From: Bacteroidota bacterium
GTDB taxonomy: Bacteria > Bacteroidota > Bacteroidia > Flavobacteriales > Flavobacteriaceae
Direction: 5' to 3'
Assembly: GCA_023434025.1 (NCBI GenBank)
Contig: JAEYTL010000028.1
Location: 124,001 to 188,000, forward strand
DNA: 64,000 nucleotides
In this document: positions 18,725 through 28,197 of the stretch, one piece after another
Layout: each line of letters begins with the position of its first letter
How positions within the stretch are numbered: position 1 is the first letter of the stretch
The notes under the pieces: generated by a model
The model's input: only the letters and a program-made list of their open reading frames with translations
Databases searched by the model: none
What the model was told of the DNA's origin: nothing
Made by a program: the position numbers and the translations under genes

Positions 18725-20107
18725 ATGAATGTTTCTTCAGCCAACGAATTCCCACTTAAAAACTCTATGCCCAAAGGTAATTTTTCTTTTCTGGTAAGGA
18801 AAAACAGTTACTTTTTTTTAGTATGCTTGATGATTTTTTCTTATTTCTATAATCTTCCGGTTGTGGGTTATAGTGTAAAAGGGGATAATGAATTGCGATT
18901 ATATGACTTGTTAGGCGTTTTAATTCTTATACTATTTTTCGGAAACTTTGAATTTTATTATCATATTATTAATAAAGTCAGTTCTTTTAAATGGTTATTC
19001 AGATTTGTTGTTTGGAGTTCCATAGCAATAATTTCTACTTTTCTTTTTGCTGTTTTCAGAGATAAAATGACAATTTTTTATCAATCCGTTTTGTATTTAT
19101 ATCACTTATGGATTTTTTTTTCAACGTCAATAATTCTTTATGTAATAAGTTTTAACAGAACAAAATTAAAACTTTTCATCTACCTTGTTTTGTTACTCTC
19201 GTCTTTTTCATGCATAATAATAACCTTACAGAACTTTAATCTTATTCCATTTTTGTGGAGTGATAGTTATTTTAAAGGCTACAGAGGGTTTTTATCGGGT
19301 ACCTTGGGGCCAAATAAAATAGTAACCGGAATGTTTTCCTTAATTAACATGGTTTTTGCAATAGGAATCTTTTTAAACAAAAAATTAAATATATCCAGAT
19401 TACTGGTCATTTTTGTCATAATAATTAATATATATATTCTTTTGCTTTCGGGGTCTAGAACAAGTTATTTGGGATTGATGGCATTTATAATATTCTTTTC
19501 GTTTTACAGAACTTCTAGCTTTATTTTCTTCGGAATTATTGTAGCATCAATTTTTGGGTTTTTACTTACATCCAATAATGATTTGTATGAAAAAGTTGAG
19601 CAGGTTGTAACCGGAAGAATAATTGATAAAATTGAAAACCAGGAAGATTTAGAAAATGCTAATATGTCAGAGTTATATCAGGATCTGGGGGCAGGAAGGG
19701 ATAAGTTGTCATTAAACTATTTAAATTATTTATTAGATAATCCTGAAATTATACCCCTTGGCTTAGGATTCAATAACCGGACAACGAAAAGTTTTTCCGC
19801 ACATAATATGTATCTTAATGTAATTAAAGAATTAGGGCTAGTTGGTTTTTATTTATATTTCGGTTGGTTAATCAACTATCTATTTATATCTTTCAAAAAA
19901 AATAAAGGAGAGGCGTTGGCACTCAAGGGCTTAGTTTTTTCAATGCTTATTACGCTATTTTTTGGAGAGCATTTGTATATCTACCGTCCATTATTTGGAA
20001 TTTTAGGAATGTTTTTGGTCGTTGTCAATATTTTAATTTCATCTTTACACGAAAATGAACCCTCAGAAATTAAATCAAACATCAGTAATAGTAATACCTT
20101 ACTATAA
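18725..20107 (+). CDS. O-antigen ligase/Wzy-type polymerase
   Basis: 460 aa, about ten to twelve hydrophobic helices. The segment LSGSRTSYLGLMAFIIFF resembles the ligase/polymerase motif, and the large loop (about 295-360) contains LGLGFNNRTTKSFSAHNMYLNV, whose H-N-x-Y/L pattern is typical of the Wzy_C/WaaL periplasmic loop. It should polymerise lipid-linked repeat units in the periplasm. The next gene starts 53 bp inside it. Confidence 0.8.
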   Translation: MNVSSANEFPLKNSMPKGNFSFLVRKNSYFFLVCLMIFSYFYNLPVVGYSVKGDNELRLYDLLGVLILILFFGNFEFYYHIINKVSSFKWLFRFVVWSSIAIISTFLFAVFRDKMTIFYQSVLYLYHLWIFFSTSIILYVISFNRTKLKLFIYLVLLLSSFSCIIITLQNFNLIPFLWSDSYFKGYRGFLSGTLGPNKIVTGMFSLINMVFAIGIFLNKKLNISRLLVIFVIIINIYILLLSGSRTSYLGLMAFIIFFSFYRTSSFIFFGIIVASIFGFLLTSNNDLYEKVEQVVTGRIIDKIENQEDLENANMSELYQDLGAGRDKLSLNYLNYLLDNPEIIPLGLGFNNRTTKSFSAHNMYLNVIKELGLVGFYLYFGWLINYLFISFKKNKGEALALKGLVFSMLITLFFGEHLYIYRPLFGILGMFLVVVNILISSLHENEPSEIKSNISNSNTLL

Positions 20108-21023
20108 CGCATCAGCAAAAATAATTGAAGTCATTAAAGCAATTCCTGACTTTATCAATTATGTAATAATTGTTGATGACTGTAGCAAAGAGCCATTGCC
20201 AAAAGATGAAATTCTGCTTTTTAAAAATGCTTTTACAGATGTGGTTTTTTTAAAAAATCCTGTGAATTATGGTGTTGGCGGGGCAACAAAATCTGGTTTT
20301 TTAAAAGCAATGGAATTAGAGGTTGATATTGTGATTAAGATTGATGCGGATAATCAGATGGATTTGAAATTTTTACCCGCTATGATTAACTCATTGATTT
20401 CTAATGAAGCTGATTATGTGAAAGGTAACAGATTCAGAGATTTGAAAGCCCTCAAAAAAATGCCATTTGTCAGACGGTTCGGAAATCTTATCTTGTCTTT
20501 TTTGATTAAAATTTCAACGGGTTATTGGAATGTTTTTGACCCTACCAATGGGTATTTTGCTCTAAAAATAAATGTTTTGAAACAGATAGATTTTGATAAA
20601 ATTTCAAATAGGTATTTTTTTGAAACTTCACTCATAGCAGAACTTTACTATTTAGATGTTCGGATCAAGGATATTACTATGCCGGCAATATACAATGATG
20701 AAAAATCTAATATGAAAGTATGGCAAATGCCTCTGTTGTTTTCATGGAACCTGCTAAAATTATTTATTAAACGTATTGTAAAACAATACTTTCTTTACGA
20801 TTTTAATATTGGTTCAATTTACATACTGTTCGGATTTCCTCTCTTTATTTTTGGGGTTACTTACGGAGTTTTTAATTGGATTTATTATTCCGCTAAACAT
20901 GTTTTGACGCCAACAGGTACCATTATGTTAGTTACTTTATCTATTATTTTAGGGTTTCAATTATTGTTGCAAGCCATTCAATATGATATTATCAATTCTC
21001 CTAAAGTTAAAAACCATGAATAA
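20055..21023 (+). CDS. Family 2 glycosyltransferase, polyprenyl-phosphate (DPM1-like) type with C-terminal TMs
   Basis: 322 aa. VIVIPYYNASAKIIEVI, VDDCSKEPLP and the DxD IDADNQMD near residue 95 define a dolichol-phosphate-mannose-synthase-like GT2. Two C-terminal helices (about 255-280 and 290-312) anchor it. Family members load a sugar on undecaprenyl phosphate for GT-C enzymes; a GT-C-like membrane protein follows. The start lies 53 bp inside the upstream gene; the GT2 fold begins directly after it, so it is accepted. Confidence 0.85.
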   Translation: MNPQKLNQTSVIVIPYYNASAKIIEVIKAIPDFINYVIIVDDCSKEPLPKDEILLFKNAFTDVVFLKNPVNYGVGGATKSGFLKAMELEVDIVIKIDADNQMDLKFLPAMINSLISNEADYVKGNRFRDLKALKKMPFVRRFGNLILSFLIKISTGYWNVFDPTNGYFALKINVLKQIDFDKISNRYFFETSLIAELYYLDVRIKDITMPAIYNDEKSNMKVWQMPLLFSWNLLKLFIKRIVKQYFLYDFNIGSIYILFGFPLFIFGVTYGVFNWIYYSAKHVLTPTGTIMLVTLSIILGFQLLLQAIQYDIINSPKVKNHE

Positions 21024-22590
21024 AAAGAAATTGGCAATTGTATTGTTGCTAAATTTAGTCATTGCATCGGCTTTTTATGTAGAGGGTTTAAATGCAAAAA
21101 TCCAGGATATCTCTTCTGATTTAGCGAATATTATTCCTGTTTGTAAAAAAATTGATAATCCATCCTTATATAAAAATGATTTATTTCTGGATAATATTCA
21201 TGACGTTGAATATTATACGCCCTTTTTTGTTGAATCATTGCGGTTTTTTTCAAGATTTGTTAGTCATGACTACCTTCAAGCACTAAATTTATTTAGCTTT
21301 TTTGCACATTTTTTATATGGTATATTTTGGTTTTTGTTCTTTTACAGATTGAAAAATAAATTTTGGATAGCAATTATTTTTTCTGTTTTTATAAGAGGTA
21401 TTATATGGACTCCTGGTAGCGAACTACTCGGAATTTCAGAATTATGGACTATTATGCCGCGTACAATATATGCTGTTTTTCTTCCGGTTCCTTTTTTACT
21501 TTATTTATATTCAGGCAGGTATAAACTTATTATGGCTTCACTGGCACTTGGTTTAATATTTAATTTTCACCCTATTACAGGTATTGGCGGTATAATATTA
21601 TATTTTTCTGTTTTTCTGTCCCTGAAGTACATTAAAAAGGAGCTCTTTACAACACAATCGCTGAAAGAACTGTTAATAGCAGTATTGTTTTGTTTTATTG
21701 GAATGATGCCATACCTGATTACTTATTTTACAAAAGTTGAAAACAACCTGACATTTGATCAAGTTCTTTTTAATGAGGCATTTTTTGCCAGAATACCAAA
21801 ACTTTTTTCCGATCCGATAAGATTCATATCAACCTGGAATAGACCCGTATTATATTTGTTTGGTGCTTTGTTTTTATGCTTTTATTTTTTTGATAAGTCA
21901 AAGGCAAAAATCCATTTTAAAGTACTGTTCTTTTCCGCTACGATGGTTTTTCTATCTGCAAATCTGTCTGTCTATGTTGAGGAATTGATTAATTATGTTT
22001 TTGATAAAAATATAAGGATGTCATTTCAGCTTATCAGGTCTCAAAAATTGATTATTGTAATTTTTCAAATAGGCTTATTTCTATTGGCTGTAGAATTTTT
22101 TAATCGTGTGAAGGCATCCAATAAAATCATGTTCTCTGTTTTCGCAGTATATTTTATGGTATTAGTTTGTTCTTCAGTGAACTTTTTAGCAAGATTGCCA
22201 TTTGTCGGAGATGATTTATCCACGTCAATATTACCCGGAAACATGAAAATTCTTTCAGAGAAAAGAACGAACTATGATCTTTCAAAAATGATTGACTATT
22301 TAAAGGAGAGTACAGAGAAGGAATCTGTTTTTTATGGAACATACTTAATCAGAGCAGGAGCTGATAGGGCAGTCGTTTTAGATTCCAAAGGAGCATCTAT
22401 GTTAATTGAGGGGAATCCTGATAAGTTTATTCAATGGTACAAAGACTTAAAAGAATTTAGAACAAAACAAAAAGCAGAAAGAGTAGTCTTTTTACAATCA
22501 AAAGGTGTCAATTATATCTTGAGTGAAGAAGTTTGGGAAAACTTAGAGCCTGTTAAAGTAATAGGTCAAGTTTTTTTGTATAAAATTTAA
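21016..22590 (+). CDS. Large polytopic membrane protein, GT-C-like
   Basis: 524 aa from ATG 21016, which overlaps the previous stop by 8 bp; an upstream in-frame ATG (20983) would add 11 residues inside the neighbour and is less likely. About ten hydrophobic helices are followed by a soluble tail of ~110 residues ending in LEPVKVIGQVFLYKI. An acidic, Tyr-rich loop (SLYKNDLFLDNIHDVEYY) follows helix 1, as in GT-C lipid-linked-sugar transferases. Pairing with the DPM1-like gene favours periplasmic side-branch glycosylation. The family is not recognised with certainty. Confidence 0.6.
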   Translation: MNKKKLAIVLLLNLVIASAFYVEGLNAKIQDISSDLANIIPVCKKIDNPSLYKNDLFLDNIHDVEYYTPFFVESLRFFSRFVSHDYLQALNLFSFFAHFLYGIFWFLFFYRLKNKFWIAIIFSVFIRGIIWTPGSELLGISELWTIMPRTIYAVFLPVPFLLYLYSGRYKLIMASLALGLIFNFHPITGIGGIILYFSVFLSLKYIKKELFTTQSLKELLIAVLFCFIGMMPYLITYFTKVENNLTFDQVLFNEAFFARIPKLFSDPIRFISTWNRPVLYLFGALFLCFYFFDKSKAKIHFKVLFFSATMVFLSANLSVYVEELINYVFDKNIRMSFQLIRSQKLIIVIFQIGLFLLAVEFFNRVKASNKIMFSVFAVYFMVLVCSSVNFLARLPFVGDDLSTSILPGNMKILSEKRTNYDLSKMIDYLKESTEKESVFYGTYLIRAGADRAVVLDSKGASMLIEGNPDKFIQWYKDLKEFRTKQKAERVVFLQSKGVNYILSEEVWENLEPVKVIGQVFLYKI

Positions 22591-22616
22591 AAACAGTTTA
22601 CATCAATTATGATTTC

Positions 22617-23627
22617 ATGATAAACATTCTTTACATCGGCAATAAACTTTTAAAGCATGGATATTCGGCTACTTCTATCGAAACACTTGGTCTTTTATTA
22701 GAAAAAGAAAATTATAAGTTATATTATGCCTCTTCAAAAAAAAATAAGCTGATCAGGTTTTTTGATATGTTTTTCAAAACTCTATTTAATGCACATAAAG
22801 TTGAATATGTTTTAATTGACACTTACAGTACTACTAATTTTTGGTACGCATTTATTGTGAGTCAGTTGTGTAGGGTTTTGAAAAAACCTTATATTCCTAT
22901 TTTGAGAGGAGGCGATTTGCCAAACAGATTAAAATACTCTACATTAACTTCAAGGCTTATTTTTTCTAATGCCTTGTATAATATTGCTCCTTCAGAATAT
23001 CTTTTTACTGTTTTTAGAGAAGCTAATTTCAATAATTTGAAATTGATTCCGAATACAATTGAAATTAGTAATTATAACTTTAAAAACAGACGTAAAACAG
23101 ATGTTAAAATATTATGGGTTAGGTCATTATCGGCTATTTATAATCCCAAAATGGCTATTGACGCTTTGGCAATATTAAAGAATGATTTTACTCATGCTGA
23201 ATTGTGTATGGTGGGACAAGAAAAGGATATTACGACGGATGAATTACAAAAATATGCAGAGTCTGTAAATTTGAATGTTACTTTTACCGGAAAGCTTACT
23301 AAACCAGATTGGATTAAACTTTCTGAAAATTTCAATATCTTCATCAACACCACTCATTTCGATAATACACCCGTAAGCCTTATCGAAGCCTTAGCTCTCG
23401 GATTACCTGTCGTTTCTACAAATGTTGGCGGAATACCTTATTTAGTAACAAACAGAGAGACGGCCTTATTGGTTAATGATTCCGACAGTCAGGCTATGGC
23501 TGATGCTATTAAAGAACTGATTGAAAACCCTGATTTAGCCCAACGATTAGCCGCTAATGGTCGTAAAATGGTAGAACAATTTGACTGGCAAATTGTTAAA
23601 AATCAATGGAAAGAAATTTTAAAATAG
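22617..23627 (+). CDS. Family 4 glycosyltransferase
   Basis: 336 aa, a compact GT4. ILYIGNKLLKHGYSATSIETL opens the N-terminal domain; VRSLSAIYNPKMAIDAL, TFTGKL and DNTPVSLIEALALGLPVVS form the donor domain. Located just before the priming transferase gene, so it may add the second or third sugar of the unit; order in a cluster is only a hint. Confidence 0.9.
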   Translation: MINILYIGNKLLKHGYSATSIETLGLLLEKENYKLYYASSKKNKLIRFFDMFFKTLFNAHKVEYVLIDTYSTTNFWYAFIVSQLCRVLKKPYIPILRGGDLPNRLKYSTLTSRLIFSNALYNIAPSEYLFTVFREANFNNLKLIPNTIEISNYNFKNRRKTDVKILWVRSLSAIYNPKMAIDALAILKNDFTHAELCMVGQEKDITTDELQKYAESVNLNVTFTGKLTKPDWIKLSENFNIFINTTHFDNTPVSLIEALALGLPVVSTNVGGIPYLVTNRETALLVNDSDSQAMADAIKELIENPDLAQRLAANGRKMVEQFDWQIVKNQWKEILK

Positions 23628-23684
23628 ATCTAAATTTCTTCTTAAAATTGTTAAATTGCGACCTCAATTCAGCAGTACAAACGA

Positions 23685-25079
23685 ATGAACGGAAAGAAGA
23701 AAATCCATTTTGAAGTTTCAGAGAGAAAAATTCTTCTCAGGGTTTTTGATGTTCTGTCAGTGCTGTTCATGCTATACATTGTGGGTATCGTTTTTAATTT
23801 TGATTATTTTTCCATTACCCCATCTAATTTTTACTGGACAATTGTTTTAGGGATATACGTCCTCATTGTGGGGTCTGTGTTCGAAATGTACAACCTCCAG
23901 GTAGCCAGTAATCAGTTTCAGGTAGTCAGAAGTATCATTCTGACAGCTTCAACGACCGTATTGTTTTATTTGTTAACCCCCTTTTTTACACCGGTTCTCC
24001 CCTCTAACCGGATACAGATTTTGTATTTTTTTCTGGCTGTTTTTCTGGCCTTATTACTATGGCGGATGTTTTATCAAAAATACCTGGCCTCACACCGGTT
24101 TGAAAAAAAAGTAATCCTGATCTCTGAAAAAGAATTGGCCGATGAATTGATTTCCGGTTTAAAAAGCATTGATCCGCATTATAATATTGTCGCTTTTGTT
24201 AATACTGATGAAACATCTGGGTTTAATATGAAAAACCAGTCGGTCAAAATAATATCGGTTGAAAACCTGCAAAAGTTTGTGTCAAATAACTCCGTGTCCG
24301 AAATTGTGATTGCTACCCAAAGAACAGAAGAGATAACTGTAGAACTGTACAACAAACTTTTATTGCTTTTAGAAAGTGGTTTTACCATCAAAGAATATAC
24401 ACAGGTTTATGAAAATTTAACGCAAAGGATTCCGGTTCAGTTTGTCGCAAGGGATTTTTATAAATATTTTCCGTTCAGTCGAAGTAATCAAAATCAATTA
24501 TATTTACTTTTTGTACGTCTTTTCGAAATTGTTGTTGCCTTAACCGGAATTGTGGTTGGCGTGTGTTTATTACCCCTTATTTTAATAGGGAATGCCGTTG
24601 GGAACAGAGGGAAATTATTTTATACCCAAATCAGGATTGGCAAAAATGGCGAAGAATTCAGGATTCTTAAGTTCAGGACCATGGTTAAAAATGCGGAATC
24701 GGCCGGTGCTGTTTTTGCGGTTACCAATGATTCCCGAATAACACCTTTCGGTAAATTTCTCAGAAAAAGCCGGATCGATGAGTTTCCGCAGTTTGTAAAT
24801 ATTCTTTTGGGACACATGGCTGTGATAGGCCCCAGACCGGAACGACCGGTGTTTGTGAATGAAATAGCCGAAGTGATGCCTTTTTATCAGACACGACATG
24901 TAATCAAGCCTGGGTTGACGGGTTGGGCTCAGGTAAATTATTCTTATGGCGATTCAATCGACGACAGCCTGATTAAACTGCAGTATGATTTATATTATAT
25001 CAAACACAGAAGCATCTTTCTGGATATTAATATCATGATCAAAACCGTCAGCACCATCTTGTTTTACCGGGGGCAATAG
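23685..25079 (+). CDS. WcaJ-type polyprenyl glycosyl-phosphotransferase (priming enzyme)
   Basis: 464 aa. Four to five N-terminal helices, a CoA-binding-like middle domain, a further helix near 280, and the C-terminal bacterial sugar-transferase domain: RIGKNGEEFRILKFRTM, SRIDEFPQFVNILLGHMAVI, GPRPERP and KPGLTGWAQVNY. It transfers a hexose-1-phosphate to undecaprenyl phosphate to start repeat-unit synthesis. It is the last gene of the cluster, converging on the next gene with 4 bp between stops. Confidence 0.95.
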   Translation: MNGKKKIHFEVSERKILLRVFDVLSVLFMLYIVGIVFNFDYFSITPSNFYWTIVLGIYVLIVGSVFEMYNLQVASNQFQVVRSIILTASTTVLFYLLTPFFTPVLPSNRIQILYFFLAVFLALLLWRMFYQKYLASHRFEKKVILISEKELADELISGLKSIDPHYNIVAFVNTDETSGFNMKNQSVKIISVENLQKFVSNNSVSEIVIATQRTEEITVELYNKLLLLLESGFTIKEYTQVYENLTQRIPVQFVARDFYKYFPFSRSNQNQLYLLFVRLFEIVVALTGIVVGVCLLPLILIGNAVGNRGKLFYTQIRIGKNGEEFRILKFRTMVKNAESAGAVFAVTNDSRITPFGKFLRKSRIDEFPQFVNILLGHMAVIGPRPERPVFVNEIAEVMPFYQTRHVIKPGLTGWAQVNYSYGDSIDDSLIKLQYDLYYIKHRSIFLDINIMIKTVSTILFYRGQ

Positions 25080-25083
25080 GCCA

Positions 25084-26190
25084 TCATATTGAAAGCCTTG
25101 TTCTTAACTTTAAAAGAAGCATAACAGCCAGAATCATAATCGGAAGCATTAAAAACAAATGGGCTTTATTAAGCATGAAAAGCAAATAAGCTGTAAAACA
25201 AAACAATATAAAATAAAACAGCCGGTTGAACCAAACAGTACTTCTCTTTATAAAAGAAATAACAATTCCGATCAGAAAAGGATTAAACAGCAGGATGTTG
25301 TAGTTTTGCGTAACCTCCCGGTGTAACGAATAATATCCAACCCAGAAAAGAAAAACGCCTAACACGCCCAAAAACATTAAAAAGGTCAGGTAAACACTGT
25401 TTTTATTTGTAATAAAAAGCAAAAACAAAGCAAAAATAAAAGTATACATTGAGTTCCACCACGACGAGGAATGTAGTGGCTTGTGTTGTTCAAACAAAAC
25501 AGTTGTATGCTCAGCAACTGGGATGTTATTTACGTTGGTAACCTTTAGGCTGTTTAATAGTTCAACAGGCAGAAAAAGCTGTTCGGCAGCTTTATCCGTC
25601 CGATAGCCAAACATAATGTTGATGCCTAATTTCTGATAAAAAAGATTGTCCATGAACGGATTCAGTACACGACGGTAACTTTCGGCTCTGTTGTCAACTT
25701 TTGCAATAACCGGTTTTGCTAACTGATGATTGATTTGGTCAACCACCATCGTAGTACAATTTTTGTCAATGAATTTATAGGTGTAAAAGCGTTCTTCGGC
25801 ATACAGCATTTTTTCCAGATTGTCATACAGCCGTTGTTTTTGAACAGTTGAAAGATTTAATTCCTGTTCATAAACACTTCTGTTTTCCATTCGGTATGAA
25901 TACATAAAGCCTTCAAAAGAACCTTTGGCAACATAGTATTCCAAATCACCTTTTATGAATTTGAGGTAAAAATTAGGCGTGTCAAAGTCAAACATCCCAA
26001 AATTATAAACGGCATCAATTCCCCGCTGATTGTCATGGATGCGGATAGCCGTATGACCAAAGATAGAATGCAGTTCCTGACCGCTTCCGCAGGTTAAAAC
26101 GCTGATTTTAGCATCGGAAGACAAAGGATAATGCTGTCCGAAGCTCAGAAAGCAACAAAATAAAAGGAGATAATATAAATTTATTTTCAT
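25084..26190 (-). CDS. DUF4105 membrane protein (Lnb N-terminal-like domain)
   Basis: 368 aa. A signal peptide ends near FGQ (about residue 19). The DUF4105 domain shows FGHTAIRIHD and DKNCTT, a His...Cys pairing that suggests a papain-like NlpC/P60-type fold. The final ~120 residues hold about four TM helices. Homologous domains occur in Lnb-type proteins; the flavobacterial function is unknown to me. Six bp separate it from the upstream gene, so they are probably one operon. Confidence 0.8.
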   Translation of the reverse strand: MKINLYYLLLFCCFLSFGQHYPLSSDAKISVLTCGSGQELHSIFGHTAIRIHDNQRGIDAVYNFGMFDFDTPNFYLKFIKGDLEYYVAKGSFEGFMYSYRMENRSVYEQELNLSTVQKQRLYDNLEKMLYAEERFYTYKFIDKNCTTMVVDQINHQLAKPVIAKVDNRAESYRRVLNPFMDNLFYQKLGINIMFGYRTDKAAEQLFLPVELLNSLKVTNVNNIPVAEHTTVLFEQHKPLHSSSWWNSMYTFIFALFLLFITNKNSVYLTFLMFLGVLGVFLFWVGYYSLHREVTQNYNILLFNPFLIGIVISFIKRSTVWFNRLFYFILFCFTAYLLFMLNKAHLFLMLPIMILAVMLLLKLRTRLSI

Positions 26191-26195
26191 GGAAT

Positions 26196-27281
26196 TTATC
26201 TAAATATTCCCAGGTCAACTTTTACGGAAAAAATATTGGAATAAAGAGCAGCACTTTGATCACCTATATCCGTTAAGGCATAATCAACCTGAATACCTTT
26301 GTATTTAAAGCCTAATCCTATATTGGGTTGAAAACCGATTTTTTCGGTATTATCAATCTGCATCACATTTTGAAAATTGCCGACACCGGCTCTCAGGAAA
26401 ACTAAATCGGTATAACCGAATTCAAATCCTAAAGCAGGATCAATGCTCACAAAATCAGTGGAAATAATGTCGTTGGTTTTGGCAAACTGCATGTTCAGGT
26501 TAAATGCCGCTAAAATGGAATAGTCATAACGATATTCAAATTTTCTGGAAATTCCCAGTTGTGCTTTGGGTAATGTGATTTCGGTACTCTCCGGTAAATC
26601 CTGATTCTCTCCCGGAATGGCATTGGCTATTTTTTCAAATTCTTCTTCATCAATGTTCCAGATGTTGTATGTGGTGGTAATATCGCGAACCATTAGGCCA
26701 ACCTTCCAGTTATCGCGTTCAAACTGAACCCCGACATCAATTCCAAACCCCCAGGAATTAGCAAATTTCCCAATGATTCGTCTGATTACTTTGGCATTCA
26801 CGCCATATTGCCAGCCGGGAACCTGTAAACTGCGGGCATAGGAAAAAGTTGCTCCGTAATCAGCGGTTGAAAATTTACTGATCCGGTTATAATCAATGTT
26901 TCCTTCGCTGTCAATCAGCTGAGTCGTATTCAAGATATCGTCTACACCAAAACGAATCAGGGAGACTCCCCAGGCACTTCGGTCGTCAATGGGGGCGGCA
27001 AAAGCAGCATAGTCATACTGGGCAATATTGGCAAAATAACTGGCGTGCATCAATGAAGCCTGACTGTCTTCTAAAAACACAAGACCGGCAGGATTCCAGT
27101 AACCGGAATTTACATCTGCCGTACTGGCTGTAACGGCATTAGACATTCCTAATGCAGCGGCATCCACTCCAATACTCATAAATTCATTAGAGTACTTCCG
27201 GACAGCCTGACTGTTTGCCAAAAACGGAATAAGAAGCAATAAAACAAATAGTTGTTTTTTCAAAGCATATTTTATTTTCAA
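26196..27281 (-). CDS. PorV/PorQ (UPF0164)-family outer-membrane barrel protein
   Basis: 361 aa with a signal peptide ending at NSQA (about 26). The start of the mature chain, MSIGVDAAALGMSNAVTA, and SGYWNPAGLVFL are the hallmark of the PorV/PorQ barrel family, related to FadL-like folds. Members include the PorV shuttle of the type IX secretion system, but this one has no T9SS partner beside it and may be a paralogue. Beta-strand alternation continues to the C-terminal FSVKVDLGIFR. Confidence 0.8.
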   Translation of the reverse strand: MKIKYALKKQLFVLLLLIPFLANSQAVRKYSNEFMSIGVDAAALGMSNAVTASTADVNSGYWNPAGLVFLEDSQASLMHASYFANIAQYDYAAFAAPIDDRSAWGVSLIRFGVDDILNTTQLIDSEGNIDYNRISKFSTADYGATFSYARSLQVPGWQYGVNAKVIRRIIGKFANSWGFGIDVGVQFERDNWKVGLMVRDITTTYNIWNIDEEEFEKIANAIPGENQDLPESTEITLPKAQLGISRKFEYRYDYSILAAFNLNMQFAKTNDIISTDFVSIDPALGFEFGYTDLVFLRAGVGNFQNVMQIDNTEKIGFQPNIGLGFKYKGIQVDYALTDIGDQSAALYSNIFSVKVDLGIFR

Positions 27282-27444
27282 ACCGTGGTTTGCACATTTT
27301 TTTCCAAAAATAGGAATTTTTAGCTTGTATCATTCCAACATTTTATGAAATAAAAAACGGTGTGATTTTGAGCGTAAAAATATCAAGTAAAAAACGCACT
27401 TGTTTCTCACTTATTGTATTAAATTTGTTTTCAAACCACAAAAG

Positions 27445-28176
27445 ATGAATATAAAAGCAAATATCCCCAATTTTATAACCTTACTTAACTTGCTGTCAGG
27501 ATGTATTGCCTTGATTTTTGCCACTCATGACCAGTTTGAACTGGCTTTTTTCTTTGTGTGTTTGGGTATTTTTTTTGACTTTTTTGATGGATTTTTTGCC
27601 CGTATCTTTAAAGTGCAAAGCCCGTTAGGCGTTCAGCTTGATTCACTAGCCGATATGGTTACCAGCGGTTTGGTACCGGGTTTTGTGATGTTCAGGTTGA
27701 TTTTTATTCACCATAACGAAGGTGTTTTTTCTGTAGATGATTATTTTTCCGTTAATTGTATTTTACCGCTTGCCGGATTCCTCATTACATTGGGTTCCTG
27801 CTACCGCTTGGCTAAATTTAACATTGATACCAGACAGACAGATTCTTTTATCGGATTACCTACACCGGCAAATGCATTGTTCATCTTAAGCTTACCGCTG
27901 ATCATTACTTCAACTGAGATACTTTTGCTGAAGGAGGCTCTGACAAACACCTATGTTTTAATCGCATTATCGGTATTGAGTGTTTATCTGTTAAATGCCG
28001 AAATACCCTTGTTTTCCCTTAAAATGAAGAATTTCTCATGGCAAAACAGTAAATTTCAAATCATATTCTTGATTTTAGCAGTCATTTTATTGATTATACT
28101 AAAAATAGTTGCTTTACCGCTGGTTATACTACTGTATGTTTTGATGTCAGTCATTCAAAATAAAATGACCTCTTAA
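27445..28176 (+). CDS. pssA: CDP-diacylglycerol-serine O-phosphatidyltransferase
   Basis: 243 aa from ATG 27445; an upstream in-frame start at 27400 adds 15 residues that do not fit the family, whose proteins begin right at the NIPNFITLLNLLSGC helix. The CDP-alcohol phosphatidyltransferase signature is complete: D-F-F-DG-FFAR then G...D...D (FDFFDGFFARI, QLDSLADMV). Seven or eight TM helices. It makes phosphatidylserine, precursor of phosphatidylethanolamine. Confidence 0.9.
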   Translation: MNIKANIPNFITLLNLLSGCIALIFATHDQFELAFFFVCLGIFFDFFDGFFARIFKVQSPLGVQLDSLADMVTSGLVPGFVMFRLIFIHHNEGVFSVDDYFSVNCILPLAGFLITLGSCYRLAKFNIDTRQTDSFIGLPTPANALFILSLPLIITSTEILLLKEALTNTYVLIALSVLSVYLLNAEIPLFSLKMKNFSWQNSKFQIIFLILAVILLIILKIVALPLVILLYVLMSVIQNKMTS

Positions 28177-28197
28177 ACGTTTTGTCTTTCATTAATC

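Noticed and set aside
26196..27281. Naming the barrel protein as the T9SS component PorV itself
   Set aside because: The family fold fits, but there is no T9SS gene next to it and paralogues are common, so only family level is claimed.
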